Notes: a model not told the origin generated them from the sequence alone. DNA of 64,000 nt from Thioalkalivibrio sp. XN8 (GCF_011058255.1 NZ_JAALFH010000011.1:62001-126000); one strand, 5' to 3'. Shown: positions 31,084 through 41,006, counted from the stretch's first letter. Numbers and translations: made by a program.

Positions 31084-32594
31084 GCCGCACCTCCCGTGAG
31101 CCCGGCGACCAGCCGGCGGTCGCTGAACGGCCGCTGCTCGTCGCCGACGATCTGCACTTCCTCGTGGCCCTTGCCCGCCACCAGCACCACGTCGCCCGGC
31201 TGCGCCGCGGCCAGCGCCAGGCGGACCGCCGCCGCCCGGTCGCGCTCGACGCGCGCGCGGGCCGGGTCTTCGAGACCGGCAAGGATGTCCGTGACGATCG
31301 CCACGCCGTCCTCCCGGCGCGGGTTGTCGTCGGTGATCACGATCTCGTCCGCCAGCTGCTCGGCGATGCGCCCCATCTCCGGGCGCTTGCCGCGGTCGCG
31401 GTCGCCGCCGCAGCCGAACACGCACCAGAGCCGGCCGCCGCAGTGCTGCCGCAGGGCCGCCAGCGCCTTGGCCAGCGCGTCCGGCGTGTGCGCATAGTCG
31501 ACGACCGCCAGCACGTCACGCGCCCGGTCCGGGAAGGTTTCCATGCGGCCGCCGGGCGCGTGGAGCGCGGCCAGCGCCGCTGCCGCCGCCGCCGGGGCGA
31601 CATCCAGCGCCAGCAGCACGCCCAGGGCGACCGCGAGGTTCTCGGCATTGAATGCCCCGACCAGCGGCGAATGCAGCGCCAGCGGCCCCCAGTCGCCCTC
31701 GAATTCGACGGCCAGTCCGTCGGGCAGCGGTGTGACGGCGTCGAGACGCAGGCAGCGCGCGCCCGGCAGCGCGTCGCTCGCGGCATCGGTGACGACGATG
31801 CGCGGTGCCGCCGCCGGCAAGCGCTCTAGCAGCCGGCGGCCGAAGCTGTCCAGCGCATTGATCACGCTCACCCGCGGCGCGTGCTCGAGGAACAGCCGGG
31901 CCTTGCACGCGCCGTAGGCCGCGAGACTGGGGTGGTAATCGAGGTGGTCGCGACTCAGGTTGGTGAAGGCGGCGACCGCGTAGCGCACGCCATCCACGCG
32001 ACCCTGGTCCAGCGCGTGCGAGGACACCTCCATGGCCACCGCGCCGAGCCCGAGGTCCGCGAGGTCCGCCAGCGTGCGGTGCACCTCCACCACGTCCGGC
32101 GTGGTGAGGCCCGACGGCCGCTGGGCGCCGACCGGTCCCGCGCCCAGCGTGCCGATGAGGCCGGCGCGGCGCCCGAGCGTCTCCAGCGCCCCGCCCACCA
32201 GGTGCGCGCAGGTGGTCTTGCCGTTAGTGCCGGTGATGCCCACGACCTCGAGCCGGCTGGACGGCGCGCCGAAGAACCGGTCCGCGATCTCGCCTAGGTG
32301 CGCCTGCAGGCCGGGCACCGGGAACGCCGGGCACGCCTCGGGAAGCTGCGGGGCGCCCAGCCCGGCGGCGGGCTCCCAGGCGACCAGGGTCGCGCCCGCC
32401 GCCGCCGCCGCGGCGGCGTGCTGCAACCCGTGGCTGCGGGCACCGGGCACGGCCAGGAACAGCGCGCCGGGAACCACCCGCCGGCTGTCCAGGGTGATGT
32501 CGGTGACGGTGTGCGCGGCCAGGGCCGCCGGGGCCAGCGGCCCCAGCAACTCGCCCAGCGTCATCACCGGCGGCGTGTCGGCTGCGAGCATCAT
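31080..32594 (-). CDS. murE: UDP-MurNAc-tripeptide synthetase MurE (meso-diaminopimelate type)
   Basis: Adds the third stem-peptide residue (504 aa). ITLDSRRVVPGALFLAVPG, the ATP loop VVGITGTNGKTTCAHLVGGA and TNLSRDHLDYH are present. The specificity motif in the C-terminal domain is DDNPRRED, the DNPR form of meso-diaminopimelate enzymes. ATG 32594 (or ATG 32591) overlaps the ftsI stop. Confidence 0.97.
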   Translation of the reverse strand: MMLAADTPPVMTLGELLGPLAPAALAAHTVTDITLDSRRVVPGALFLAVPGARSHGLQHAAAAAAAGATLVAWEPAAGLGAPQLPEACPAFPVPGLQAHLGEIADRFFGAPSSRLEVVGITGTNGKTTCAHLVGGALETLGRRAGLIGTLGAGPVGAQRPSGLTTPDVVEVHRTLADLADLGLGAVAMEVSSHALDQGRVDGVRYAVAAFTNLSRDHLDYHPSLAAYGACKARLFLEHAPRVSVINALDSFGRRLLERLPAAAPRIVVTDAASDALPGARCLRLDAVTPLPDGLAVEFEGDWGPLALHSPLVGAFNAENLAVALGVLLALDVAPAAAAAALAALHAPGGRMETFPDRARDVLAVVDYAHTPDALAKALAALRQHCGGRLWCVFGCGGDRDRGKRPEMGRIAEQLADEIVITDDNPRREDGVAIVTDILAGLEDPARARVERDRAAAVRLALAAAQPGDVVLVAGKGHEEVQIVGDEQRPFSDRRLVAGLTGGAA

Positions 32595-34321
32595 GGCTGC
32601 CCCGCCGCCTGGACCAGGGTGCCCGCGGAGCGCGCGCCGGCGCCGTCGTCGGGCGGGATGCCGAGGATGCGCAGCGCGTCGCCGAGTACCCGCGCGAACA
32701 CCGGCGCCGCCACTTCGCCGCCGTAATAGACGCCGGTGGACGGCTCGTCGATCATCACCACGGCCGCCAGCTGCGGCTCCGAGGCCGGCGCGATCCCGCC
32801 GAACACCGACAGGTAACGGTCGTCGTGGTAGCCGCCCGAGGTGAACTTGCGTGCCGTGCCGGTCTTCCCGGCCACGCGGTAGCCCGGGATGGCGGCCCGC
32901 GGTGCAGTGCCCTCGGCGCTGACCACCGGCTGCATCATCTCCAGCACCGCCCGCGCCACGGCCGGCTCGATGACCTGCTGCAGCTGGGCCGGCCGGTTCA
33001 GCGCCAGCATCGAGACGGGGGCGGCACGGCCGTCGGCGCCGAGCACCGCGTAGGCGTGCGCGAGCTGCAGCGGGGTGACCGACAGGCCGTAGCCGTAGGC
33101 GAGCGTCGCCTGGCCGATCGGGCGCCACAGCTCCGGCTCCATCAGGACGCCGGCCGATTCCCCGGGGAAGCCGGTCGCCGAGACCTCGCCGAGGCCGAAG
33201 CGGCGCAGCTCGCTCCACAGCTGCCGCGGCTCCAGCGCGAGCGCCACCTTGGAGGCGCCGACATTGCTCGAGCGCAGCAGCAGGGTCGCGAAGTCGATGC
33301 GGCCGAGATTGTCGCGATCCTCGATGGTCTTGGTGCCGATGGTCAGCCAGCCGGGGGCGGTATCGATCTCGGCATCCACGGCGAACTTGCCGCTGCTCAG
33401 GGCGGCCGCGATGATCAGCGGCTTGATGCTGCTGCCGGGCTCGAAGATGTCGTTGGTCGCACGGTTGCGATAGCGCTCCGCCTGCAGCTGGCCGCGGTCG
33501 TTGGGGTTGAAGTTCGGCTGGTTGACCATCGCCAGCACTTCCCCGGTGCGCACGTCGAGGATCACCATGGAGCCGGACCTGGCCTGGTGAGCCTGCACCG
33601 CCCGCTTCAGCTCGCGATAGGCCAGGTACTGGATCCGCAGGTCGATGCTGAGGCGCAGGTCGCGCCCGGGACGCGCCTCGCGGATGCTCGCCACGTCCTC
33701 GATGATGTTGCCCAGCCGGTCCCGGCGTACCCGCTTCCGCCCCGGCTGGCCGGCCAGCCAGTGGTCGTAGGCGAGCTCCAGTCCTTCCTGGCCGGCGTCG
33801 TCGATGTTGGTGAAGCCGAGCAGGTGGCCCGTGACCTCGCCGGTCGGGTAGAAACGGCGATATTCGCGCTGCAGGTGGACGCCGGGGATGCCGAGCTCCA
33901 TCACCGCCGCCGCCTGCTCGGGCGGCAGGTGTCGCCGAAGGTAAAGGAACTCGCGCTCCGGCTGCGAGCTGATCGCCCGGAGAATCCATTCGGGCTCCCT
34001 GCCCACCCGCTGCGCCAGCTCCGGAATCCGGTCGCGGGCGTTGCGCAGCTCGGCCGGGTTCGCCCAGACGCTGTCCACCGGGCTGCTGACCGCCAGCGGT
34101 TCGCCGCGGCGATCGGTGATGGTGCCCCGGTGCGCCGCGATGTCGACCTCGCGCATCTGGCGCGCGTCGCCCTGGCGGGCGAAAAAGGCCTGATCGACGA
34201 ACTGCAGCTTCACGGCCCGCCCGCCCAGCAGCATGCCCAGCAGCGCGAAACTGGCCGCCACGAACAACATGCGGCGCCGGAACCGGCGCTCGAACAGGTC
34301 CTGGTCGATGCGGCGCTTCAT
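32591..34321 (-). CDS. ftsI: Septal peptidoglycan transpeptidase FtsI (PBP3)
   Basis: Class B penicillin-binding protein of the divisome (576 aa). A short cytoplasmic tail, one membrane segment (about 18-36), the dimerisation/pedestal region with HRGTITDRRGEPLAVSSPV, and the transpeptidase domain follow. Catalytic Ser297 is in the SXXK motif (PGSSIKP), SXN is SSN in LLRSSNVGASK, and KTGT is in VAGKTGTARKF. It lies directly after ftsL (ATGA overlap). Confidence 0.97.
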   Translation of the reverse strand: MKRRIDQDLFERRFRRRMLFVAASFALLGMLLGGRAVKLQFVDQAFFARQGDARQMREVDIAAHRGTITDRRGEPLAVSSPVDSVWANPAELRNARDRIPELAQRVGREPEWILRAISSQPEREFLYLRRHLPPEQAAAVMELGIPGVHLQREYRRFYPTGEVTGHLLGFTNIDDAGQEGLELAYDHWLAGQPGRKRVRRDRLGNIIEDVASIREARPGRDLRLSIDLRIQYLAYRELKRAVQAHQARSGSMVILDVRTGEVLAMVNQPNFNPNDRGQLQAERYRNRATNDIFEPGSSIKPLIIAAALSSGKFAVDAEIDTAPGWLTIGTKTIEDRDNLGRIDFATLLLRSSNVGASKVALALEPRQLWSELRRFGLGEVSATGFPGESAGVLMEPELWRPIGQATLAYGYGLSVTPLQLAHAYAVLGADGRAAPVSMLALNRPAQLQQVIEPAVARAVLEMMQPVVSAEGTAPRAAIPGYRVAGKTGTARKFTSGGYHDDRYLSVFGGIAPASEPQLAAVVMIDEPSTGVYYGGEVAAPVFARVLGDALRILGIPPDDGAGARSAGTLVQAAGQP

Positions 34322-34596
34322 GGCTTGACGATCTCGATCTCGGCCGGCGCCGGTACGCGCATCGACAACCGGTCGCGGGCCAGCTGCTCGACCCGCGCGT
34401 GGGCCGCCCAGGTGCTGCGCTCGATCTGCAGCTGGCGCCACTCGATGTTCAACTGGTCGCGGTCGCGGTGCAGCCCCTGCAACTCGATGAACTGCTGCCG
34501 GGCGCTGTGGCGCGCATCCACCACGGCCACTGCGGAGGCAACCGTGGCGGCGGCCAGCAGCACCACGAGCCCGGCCGTGCGCATCGCGGACCTCAT
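34318..34596 (-). CDS. ftsL: Cell division protein FtsL
   Basis: Small bitopic protein (92 aa): a membrane segment at about residues 8-28, then a leucine-zipper-like coiled coil ([20 protein letters not shown]) and a C-terminal region ending [12 protein letters not shown]. It forms the FtsQLB complex. Identity rests mainly on size, topology and its place between rsmH and ftsI, since FtsL sequences vary. ATG overlaps the rsmH stop. Confidence 0.9.
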   Translation of the reverse strand: MRSAMRTAGLVVLLAAATVASAVAVVDARHSARQQFIELQGLHRDRDQLNIEWRQLQIERSTWAAHARVEQLARDRLSMRVPAPAEIEIVKP

Positions 34597-35537
34597 GCCG
34601 CCACCTTCTCGGCGACGCGCAGCACCGCGCTGCGGGCGCGGGGATTCGCCGCGACTTCCGCCTCGGAAGCGCGCACCGCCTTGCCCACGGCGCGCAGGCG
34701 CGGCCGGGCATGGGGCGGCACCTCGGGCAGGCCGCGCCAGGGCTCGGCGACCTCGGCGTGGCGCCGGATGAAACGCTTCACGCGCCGGTCCTCGAGCGAG
34801 TGGAAGCTGATCACGCACAGCCGGCCGCCGGCCGCCAGCAGCGCCAGCGACTGCTGGAGCACCGCGTCGAGCGCCGCCAGCTCCTGGTTCACATGGATCC
34901 GGATCGCCTGGAAGCTGCGGGTAGCGGGATGCTTGCCGGGCTCCGGCCGCCCGGGGATCGCGGCGGCGATCACGGCGGCGAGCCGACCGGTGGTCTCGAT
35001 CGGGGCCTCGTCCCGGGCGCGCAGGATGGCCCGGGCGATGCGGCGGGCATGGCGCTCCTCGCCGAAGTCGCGCAGCACGCGGCTGATTTCGTCCTCGCCG
35101 GCGCGCGCCAGCCAGGCGGCGGCGCTGTCCCCCGACTCCGGGTCCATGCGCATGTCGAGCGGCCCGTCGCGGAGGAAACTGAAGCCGCGTTGCGGGTCGT
35201 CCAGCTGGGGCGAGGACACGCCGAGGTCCACCAGCATGCCGTCGAACCCGGCGGCGAAGCCGGCCTCGCGGGCGATGTGTTCCAGCTCGGCGAAATTCCC
35301 CCTGGCAATCGACACTCTCTGGTCCCCGGCGAATCGCCGCCGACCTGCCCGGATGGCTTCCGGGTCCCGGTCCACGGCCAGCAGTTTTCCTTCTTCACCC
35401 AACCGCTCGAGGATGGCCGCCGCATGCCCGCCGCGCCCCAGCGTGGCATCCAGGTAACAACCGTCCCGGCGCACGGCGAGGGCTTCCAGCACCTCCCCGA
35501 GGAGCACCGGCGCATGTCCCGTCGCGCCCTGCTCCAC
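34593..35537 (-). CDS. rsmH: 16S rRNA (cytosine1402-N4)-methyltransferase RsmH
   Basis: SAM-dependent methyltransferase modifying C1402 of 16S rRNA (314 aa). [19 protein letters not shown], the SAM loop [40 protein letters not shown] and [14 protein letters not shown] are all present. GTG 35537 overlaps the mraZ TAG (TAGTG). RsmI, at 36624-37484, modifies the same nucleotide. Confidence 0.97.
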   Translation of the reverse strand: MEQGATGHAPVLLGEVLEALAVRRDGCYLDATLGRGGHAAAILERLGEEGKLLAVDRDPEAIRAGRRRFAGDQRVSIARGNFAELEHIAREAGFAAGFDGMLVDLGVSSPQLDDPQRGFSFLRDGPLDMRMDPESGDSAAAWLARAGEDEISRVLRDFGEERHARRIARAILRARDEAPIETTGRLAAVIAAAIPGRPEPGKHPATRSFQAIRIHVNQELAALDAVLQQSLALLAAGGRLCVISFHSLEDRRVKRFIRRHAEVAEPWRGLPEVPPHARPRLRAVGKAVRASEAEVAANPRARSAVLRVAEKVAA

Positions 35538-35992
35538 TAGAAATTGAAGCTTTCGAGTTCGGCCGCGAGCCCGCCTTCGGCTGCGGACTCCTCGGTCAGC
35601 CACTGGTCGCGCCGCTCGTTCCAGCGCTCCTCGTCCCAGATCTCGAACTTGTTGCCCTGCCCGATGAACATCACCTGCCGATCGATGGCGGCGAATTCGC
35701 GCAGCTCGCGCGGCAGCAGGATGCGACCCTGGCCATCCAGCTCGACCTCGGTGGCATGACCGACCATCAGCCGCTGCAGGCGCCTGGCCTGGCGGTTCAG
35801 CGTGGGCAGGCGGGCGATGCGCCGCTCGATCTCCTCCCACTCGGGCAGCGGGTAGACGAGCAGGCAGTAGTCACGGTCGACGGTGACGATCAGCTGGTTG
35901 GCGCAGCGCTCCTCGATGCGCGCGCGGTAGCGCGTCGGGATCGCGAGGCGACCCTTGGCATCGAGCGAAATCCGGTTGGCGCCGCGAAACAT
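35537..35992 (-). CDS. mraZ: Transcriptional regulator MraZ
   Basis: 151 aa, two SpoVT/AbrB-like swapped-hairpin repeats ([41 protein letters not shown]). MraZ forms a ring and represses its own dcw operon by binding TGGGN repeats; three such boxes with 10-bp spacing lie 24-48 bp upstream (36016-36040). The chosen ATG 35992 starts exactly at the family N-terminus; the longer frame to 36031 would run through the boxes. Confidence 0.97.
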   Translation of the reverse strand: MFRGANRISLDAKGRLAIPTRYRARIEERCANQLIVTVDRDYCLLVYPLPEWEEIERRIARLPTLNRQARRLQRLMVGHATEVELDGQGRILLPRELREFAAIDRQVMFIGQGNKFEIWDEERWNERRDQWLTEESAAEGGLAAELESFNF

Positions 35993-36015
35993 GATGGTGT
36001 CCCGGAGGCACTGGC

Positions 36016-36040
36016 CCCCATTTCTTCCCACTTATCCCCA
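36016..36040 (-). promoter_or_regulatory. MraZ operator, three TGGGN boxes
   Basis: Minus-strand TGGGG (36040-36036), TGGGA (36030-36026) and TGGGG (36020-36016), each separated by five bases, the arrangement bound by MraZ. A degenerate TGGCG lies at 36050-36046. They fall just downstream of the -10 box. Confidence 0.88.
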
Positions 36041-36049
36041 CTTGGCGCC

Positions 36050-36079
36050 ACTATATGAACCGGACTGCCCCCAAGTCAA
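36050..36079 (-). promoter_or_regulatory. sigma-70 promoter of the dcw operon
   Basis: Minus strand: -35 TTGACT (36079-36074), 18-base spacer, -10 TATAGT (36055-36050). It is AT-richer than its surroundings and lies directly upstream of the MraZ boxes and mraZ. Confidence 0.8.
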
Positions 36080-36250
36080 CTGCCTGAAACAAAAAAATTT
36101 CTTTAGCAACGGACACTTAGAACGCTTTCCGCAGGTGGAACCCGGCCCACTCGTCTGGCTATAAATCAACCAGTTATGGGATATTCCTGCCGCGCAACCT
36201 GAGCTTTTGGGCCGGTGAGGCCTCTCAGGGCGCGCCAGTCTCGGGAGAGT

Positions 36251-36619
36251 GCGCAGGAGCCGGCCTGTAAGCCGGGTTCTGTCGGGGACAGTCATTCATC
36301 TGGGGCGCACGTCGCCGTGCGTCTCGAGCGACCTACCCGGAAGCGCGCGCGGGCCGCGCGTCGCGGCGTGAGCCGCATGCTTCCCTATTTGGTCTTGCTC
36401 CAGGTGGGGTTTACCGTGCCGCGTACCGTTGCCGGACGCGCGGTGCGCTCTTACCGCACCTTTTCACCCTTGCCGGCGCCGAAGCGCTTAGGCGGTATGT
36501 TTTCTGTGGCACTTTCCGTCGGCTCGCGCCGCCCAGGCGTTACCTGGCACCCTGCCCTGCGGAGCCCGGACTTTCCTCCCCGGCCGAGGCCGGAGCGACT
36601 GCCCGGCCGGCTCCTGCGC
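36251..36619 (-). ncRNA. rnpB: RNase P RNA
   Basis: Bacterial type A RNase P RNA, the ribozyme that matures tRNA 5' ends. The ends pair as a perfect 15-bp P1 stem (36605-36619 with 36251-36265). Minus-strand landmarks in order: GAGGAAAGTCCGGGCTCC, GGCAAGGGTGAAAAGGTGCG, GTAAGAGCGCACCGCGCG, CGGTAAACCCCACCTGGAGC, AAGACCAAATAGGG, CCGGGTAGG and AGATGAATGACTGTC followed by CAGAACCCGGCTTA. All universally conserved blocks are present. Exact 5' and 3' nucleotides are uncertain by a few bases. It lies between rsmI and mraZ, a common place. No clear terminator was seen at the 3' end. Confidence 0.95.
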
Positions 36620-36623
36620 CTGC

Positions 36624-37484
36624 CTATTGTACGCCCGACCCGCCCAGCCTGAGCGCCAGTTCGTAAACTTCCCGCCGCGGCACGCCGGAAAGTCTCGTCG
36701 CCAGCTTCACGGCCCGGCTCGGCGGCAGTTCCTCCAGCAGCGCCGGCAACAACTGCTGCAACAGGGCCCGGTCGCCTCCACCTGCCTGCGCCTCCGCCCG
36801 CCCGGCGACCAGCACCACCATCTCCCCGCGGCACGCGTCGGGGTCCGTCCGGGTCCGCTCCAGGAGTTCGGCCAGGGTGCCCCGATAGACCGTCTCATGC
36901 AGCTTGGTCAGTTCGCGCGCCAGCACCGCCTCGCGTTCGGCGCCGAGGCCTTCGGCAGCGTCCGCCAGGAAGTCCGTGACGCGGTTGCCGGCCTCGAAAA
37001 ACACCAGCGTCCGCGGCTCCTGGCCCAGCGCCCCCAACCGCGCCCGCCGGCCGCCGGCCCTGGCCGGCAGGAAGCCCTCGAAGGCAAAGCGGTCCGTGGG
37101 CAGGCCGGCCACCGACAGCGCCGCCAGCAGGGCCGACGGCCCCGGCACCGGGCTGATGGCCGCCCCGGCCTCCGCCGCGGCCCGGACGAGGCGGTAACCG
37201 GGGTCGCTCAGCAGCGGCGTGCCGGCGTCGGACACCAGCGCCAGGTCCTCGCCCGCCAGCAGGCGCGCGACCAGCCCGGGGGCGACCCGCGATTCGTTGT
37301 GCTCGTGCAGTGAAGCGAGGCGCTGCTTGATCCCGAACGCGGCCAGCAGCCGGCCGCTGTGGCGCGTGTCCTCGCAGACCACCTGCGCCACCTCGCCGAG
37401 GATGCGCTGCGCGCGCGGGGACAGGTCCTCGAGGTTGCCGATCGGCGTCGCCACCACCCACAGCGTTCCCGTTGTGTTTGCCAC
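36624..37484 (-). CDS. rsmI: 16S rRNA (cytidine1402-2'-O)-methyltransferase RsmI
   Basis: Tetrapyrrole-methylase-fold enzyme that 2'-O-methylates C1402 (286 aa). LWVVATPIGNLEDLSPRA, CEDTRHSGRLLAAFGI, ALVSDAGTPLLSDPGYRLV and PVPGPSALLAALSVAGLPTD are diagnostic. GTG 37484 is chosen because it puts nine residues before the conserved VATPIGN; an ATG at 37532 would overlap the divergent lpoA start. It is transcribed away from lpoA and ends four bases before rnpB. Confidence 0.95.
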   Translation of the reverse strand: MANTTGTLWVVATPIGNLEDLSPRAQRILGEVAQVVCEDTRHSGRLLAAFGIKQRLASLHEHNESRVAPGLVARLLAGEDLALVSDAGTPLLSDPGYRLVRAAAEAGAAISPVPGPSALLAALSVAGLPTDRFAFEGFLPARAGGRRARLGALGQEPRTLVFFEAGNRVTDFLADAAEGLGAEREAVLARELTKLHETVYRGTLAELLERTRTDPDACRGEMVVLVAGRAEAQAGGGDRALLQQLLPALLEELPPSRAVKLATRLSGVPRREVYELALRLGGSGVQ

Positions 37485-37490
37485 TATAAT
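37485..37490 (+). promoter_or_regulatory. -10 box, probable lpoA promoter
   Basis: Exact TATAAT 40 bp upstream of the lpoA start codon, touching the divergent rsmI start. No good -35 box at 16-18 bases, so an activator or extended contacts would be needed. Confidence 0.4.
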
Positions 37491-37530
37491 CGCCCTTCCC
37501 CACGCACCGTCCCGGCCGGATACTCGACGC

Positions 37531-39252
37531 ATGCTGCATCGCTCGCCCCGTCACGCGCAAACCCTGCCCCTCGCCGCGCTGCTGGCGTTGCTGCTGACGG
37601 GCTGCGTGCCGGGCCTGCAGCGCGAGCCGCCTCCGGATCCCGCGGTGGTGGCACGCACAGCGCTGGCGGCCGCGCAAGACGCCCTGGCCGCAGGCCGGCC
37701 GGAAGACGCCCTGCAGCAGCTGGCCGGCCTCCCGGTTGGAGCGGACGACCCGGACGCCGCAGCCATCCTCGCGCTGCGCGCGGATGCCGCTTTCGCCGCC
37801 CGGCAGCCGGCCGCAGGCGTGGCGTCACTGGTCGCCCGGGAGGCGCTGCTGACGGACCCGGCACAACGCGACGCCAACCAGCGCCGCCTGTGGAACCGGA
37901 TGCAGGAAGCCACGGCAGCGGGGGTCGACCTGGCGACGCCGCCGGACGTCAGCCCGGAAGTCGCCGGCTGGCTCGCTCTCGGGCGGGTCGCGGCGGCCAG
38001 CCAGGGCGACCTGCCGCAGTTGCGCAGCGGCCTGGAGGGCTGGCTGGCGGCCTACGGCTGGCATCCCGCCGCGAACCGCCTGGTCGCGACTTTGCTGGAG
38101 GAATACCAGGCCCTGACCGGGTATCCGCGCCAGGTGGCCCTGCTGCTGCCGCTCAGCGGGCGGCAGGCCGCGGCCGCGGCCGCGGTGCGTGACGGTTTCG
38201 TGGCCGGCTACCTGCAGCATGAAGGCGAGGCCGAGCGGCCCGTAGTGACGACCTATGACACGGCAGCGCTGGGCGCCTTCGCCGCCTACGAGATGGCAGT
38301 GCGCGAGGGCGCCGAGTTCGTGGTCGGGCCGTTGCTCAAGAGCGACCTGGCGGAACTTGCCGGCGCCGAGCTGCCCGCCGTGCCCGGGCTGGCCCTCAAC
38401 TGGGCCGACAGCGGCGCGGTGCCGGCCGGTTACCTGGCGCAGTTCGCGCTGGCCCCGGAGGAAGAGGCGGCGGCCGCGGCCGAACGCGCCCTGCTGGAAG
38501 GGCATCGGCGTGCGCTGGTGCTCGGCCAGAACACCGACCAGGGCCAGCGGATGGCGGAAAGCTTCATCGCAGCCTTCCGCCAGGGCGGCGGCGAGGTCCT
38601 GGCCTGGCAGGTCTACGACCCGCGCAACAGTGATTTCGCCTTCCCCATCCGCGCCCTGCTGCTGCTGGAGGAGAGCGAGAACCGCTACCAGCGGGTGCAG
38701 GGGATCCTCGGGCGGCAGGTCGAATTCGAGCCGCGCCGGCGCCACGACGCCACGCTGATTTTCCTCGCGGCCCGCTCGACCGAGGCGCAGTTGCTGCGGC
38801 CGCAGCTGCGCTTCCACTACGCCGGCGACCTGCCCGTCTACGCCACGTCGCTGGTCTACGACGCCACGCGCCGGGACAACGGCGATCTCGACGGCATCCT
38901 GTTCCCCGACATGCCGTGGCGGGTGAACCCGGACGCGGCGGATGCCATCGCGCCGTTCGACGCCTTCGGCGCCTTCGCGGTCGAGCGCAGTGGGCGCCTG
39001 TATGCCTTCGGCGCCGACGCCTACCGGCTGGTCCCGCTGGTCGTTCATGGCAACGGCGCGCTGGCGGAGGGCGTGCCGGGCCTGACGGGCGTGCTCAGCA
39101 TGGACGCCGATGGCCGGATCCGGCGGACGCTCGACTGGGGGCGGTTCGCCGGCGGCGAAGTGCGCCACGACCCCCTGCCGCCCGCCGGCGACATCGCCGC
39201 CGATGGCGTGATCGAGCCGCCGCCCGAGACGCTCGTCCCCGGGGAGCAGTGA
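37531..39252 (+). CDS. lpoA: Penicillin-binding protein activator LpoA (lipoprotein)
   Basis: Outer-membrane lipoprotein that stimulates PBP1a from outside the peptidoglycan (573 aa). A signal peptide with lipobox LLTGC puts the lipidated cysteine at C25. The N-terminal TPR-like region (about 45-200) is Ala/Leu helical; the C-terminal periplasmic-binding-protein-like domain begins at [22 protein letters not shown] and includes [27 protein letters not shown]-type segments. It is divergent from rsmI and upstream of yraN, the standard gammaproteobacterial order. Confidence 0.93.
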   Translation: MLHRSPRHAQTLPLAALLALLLTGCVPGLQREPPPDPAVVARTALAAAQDALAAGRPEDALQQLAGLPVGADDPDAAAILALRADAAFAARQPAAGVASLVAREALLTDPAQRDANQRRLWNRMQEATAAGVDLATPPDVSPEVAGWLALGRVAAASQGDLPQLRSGLEGWLAAYGWHPAANRLVATLLEEYQALTGYPRQVALLLPLSGRQAAAAAAVRDGFVAGYLQHEGEAERPVVTTYDTAALGAFAAYEMAVREGAEFVVGPLLKSDLAELAGAELPAVPGLALNWADSGAVPAGYLAQFALAPEEEAAAAAERALLEGHRRALVLGQNTDQGQRMAESFIAAFRQGGGEVLAWQVYDPRNSDFAFPIRALLLLEESENRYQRVQGILGRQVEFEPRRRHDATLIFLAARSTEAQLLRPQLRFHYAGDLPVYATSLVYDATRRDNGDLDGILFPDMPWRVNPDAADAIAPFDAFGAFAVERSGRLYAFGADAYRLVPLVVHGNGALAEGVPGLTGVLSMDADGRIRRTLDWGRFAGGEVRHDPLPPAGDIAADGVIEPPPETLVPGEQ

Positions 39253-39611
39253 GCCGCGCGCGCGGCACCGATGCCGAGGCTGCCGCCCTCCGCTATCTCG
39301 AGCGCCGCGGGCTGCGCCTGCTCGCGCGCAACTACCACTGCCGGCTGGGCGAGATCGACCTGGTGATGCAGGACGACAGCACGCTGGTATTCGTCGAGGT
39401 GCGGGCGCGAGCCGACGCCCGGCATGGCGGCGCCGCGGCCAGCGTGGGGCCGCACAAGCAGCGCCGGCTGGCGCTGGCGGCGCGACACTACCTGATGACG
39501 CATCCGCGCGCGGCGGCGCTCCCGGCCCGCTTCGACGTGGTGGCAATCTCCGGCCCCGCTGGCGAGAATGAGCCCGAGTGGATTCGCGCAGCCTTCGACT
39601 GCGCCGGTTGA
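39249..39611 (+). CDS. yraN: UPF0102 family protein YraN
   Basis: 120 aa, Holliday-junction-resolvase-like fold with nuclease-type residues ([30 protein letters not shown] and E-V-R of the family). Cellular role not established. The GTG start overlaps the lpoA TGA (GTGA), so it is translationally coupled to lpoA. The gmhA/diaA and BON-domain lipoprotein genes that usually follow are absent here. Confidence 0.92.
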   Translation: MSRARGTDAEAAALRYLERRGLRLLARNYHCRLGEIDLVMQDDSTLVFVEVRARADARHGGAAASVGPHKQRRLALAARHYLMTHPRAAALPARFDVVAISGPAGENEPEWIRAAFDCAG

Positions 39612-39620
39612 AGCCAGACC

Positions 39621-41006
39621 ATGAACGCCCGCATCGATCCCTCGCTGGCGGCGGCTCTCGCGGCCGCCGTCGGCGCCGACGGCCTCCTGACCGACCCGGC
39701 CGACTGCTGGACCTACGGCTATGACAACAGCAAGGGCCAGGCCCTGCCCATAGCCGTGGTCCTGCCCCGCGATACTGCCGCCGTGCAGGCGGCGGTGCAG
39801 GCCTGCCGGGAGGCGCGCCGCTCGCTGACGCCCCGGGGTCGGGGCACCGGGACCACCGGCGCGGCCGTGCCCGAGGACGGCGGCGTCGTGATGTCCATGG
39901 AGCGCATGGACCGCATCCTGCGCATCGACCCGGCGAACCGCGTCGCCGTGGTGCAGCCGGGCGTCACCAACGGCGCCCTGCAGGCTGCGGCTGCGGCCAA
40001 GGGTTTTTTCTGGCCGCCCGACCCCGGTTCGGCCGACTACTGCACCGTCGGCGGCAACCTGGCCTGCAACGCGGCCGGCCCGCGGGCGCTGAAGTACGGC
40101 ACGCCGCGCGAGAACACCCTCGGCCTGGAAGCGGTGACCGGCGAGGGCCGGATCATCCGCTGCGGCTGCTACACCACCAAGGGCGTGGTCGGCCTGGATC
40201 TCACCCGGCTGTTGATCGGCTCCGAAGGCACGCTGGGCATCGTCACCGAGGCGACGCTTAAGCTCACGCCCTTGCCCGAGGCGACCGTGACCGTCCGCGC
40301 GGCCTACCGGGACATGCACGCCGCGGCGGCCGCGGTGAGCCGGCTCATGGCCCAGCCGGTGGTGCCGCGGGTCGTCGAGTTTCTCGACGGGGCCGCGCTG
40401 GCCCTGCTGCGCGCCGGCGAGCCGCTCGACCTGCCGCCCGGCGCCGGCGCCCTGCTGATGATCGAGGCCGACGGCCTGGCGGCGCAGCTGCCGCCGGCCG
40501 TGGAGGCGCTGCGCCGCGCGGCGTCAGGCGACGGCCTGGTGGAGTGGCGCGCAGCCGACGATGCGGCGGAAGCCAGGGCCCTGTGGGCCGCGCGCAAGGC
40601 GCTGTCGCCGGCGCTGCGGACGCTGGCGCCGCGGAAAATCAACGAGGACGTGGTCGTGCCGGTATCGCGCCTCGGCGAGCTTACCGACCAGCTGGCCCGG
40701 CTGGCAGAACAACACCGGGTCCGCATCGTCACCTTCGGCCATGCCGGCAACGGCAACCTGCACGTCAACGTGCTCGGCGAAGACGCCGACCTCGAGCGCA
40801 TGCAGGCCTGCGTCGAGGACGTCTTCCGCGCCGTGCTGGCGCTGGGCGGCACCCTGTCCGGCGAGCATGGCGTCGGGCGCAGCAAGCGCGAGTTCGTCGC
40901 ACTCGAGCTCGACGCGGAGACGCTGGCGGTGATGCGCGCGGTGAAGCGGGTGTTCGATCCGGACGGGATCCTCAACCCCGGGAAGTCGCTGCCCGATCCG
41001 GCCTGA
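39621..41006 (+). CDS. FAD-linked oxidase, glycolate/D-lactate dehydrogenase type (GlcD-like)
   Basis: 461 aa flavoprotein. The PCMH FAD domain (about 20-220) shows RGRGTGTTGAAVPEDGGVVMSMERM and PDPGSADYCTVGGNLACNAAGPRALKYG; the C-terminal domain has NEDVVVPVSRL, HAGNGNLHVNVL and the GTLSGEHGVGRSK histidine motif. This fits oxidation of a 2-hydroxy acid (D-lactate, glycolate or 2-hydroxyglutarate) with electrons to quinone or another carrier; the substrate cannot be decided. No GlcE/GlcF partners adjoin. It occupies the slot after yraN where diaA/dolP normally lie. Confidence 0.85.
   Translation: MNARIDPSLAAALAAAVGADGLLTDPADCWTYGYDNSKGQALPIAVVLPRDTAAVQAAVQACREARRSLTPRGRGTGTTGAAVPEDGGVVMSMERMDRILRIDPANRVAVVQPGVTNGALQAAAAAKGFFWPPDPGSADYCTVGGNLACNAAGPRALKYGTPRENTLGLEAVTGEGRIIRCGCYTTKGVVGLDLTRLLIGSEGTLGIVTEATLKLTPLPEATVTVRAAYRDMHAAAAAVSRLMAQPVVPRVVEFLDGAALALLRAGEPLDLPPGAGALLMIEADGLAAQLPPAVEALRRAASGDGLVEWRAADDAAEARALWAARKALSPALRTLAPRKINEDVVVPVSRLGELTDQLARLAEQHRVRIVTFGHAGNGNLHVNVLGEDADLERMQACVEDVFRAVLALGGTLSGEHGVGRSKREFVALELDAETLAVMRAVKRVFDPDGILNPGKSLPDPA

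Noticed and set aside
35993-36031. Longer MraZ start at 36031
   Set aside because: The extra 13 residues are not in the family and the extension reads through the TGGGN operator boxes.
36280-36300. GGGGACAGTC, resembling half of the 25-bp palindrome
   Set aside because: It is part of the conserved 3' region of rnpB (GACTGTCCCCGACAG) and lacks the second half-site.
36215-36652. 145-codon plus-strand frame
   Set aside because: Covers the RNase P RNA on the opposite strand; conserved RNA blocks explain the sequence.
37485-37532. Longer RsmI start (ATG 37532)
   Set aside because: It would overlap the divergent lpoA start codon and adds 16 non-conserved residues; GTG 37484 fits the family N-terminus.
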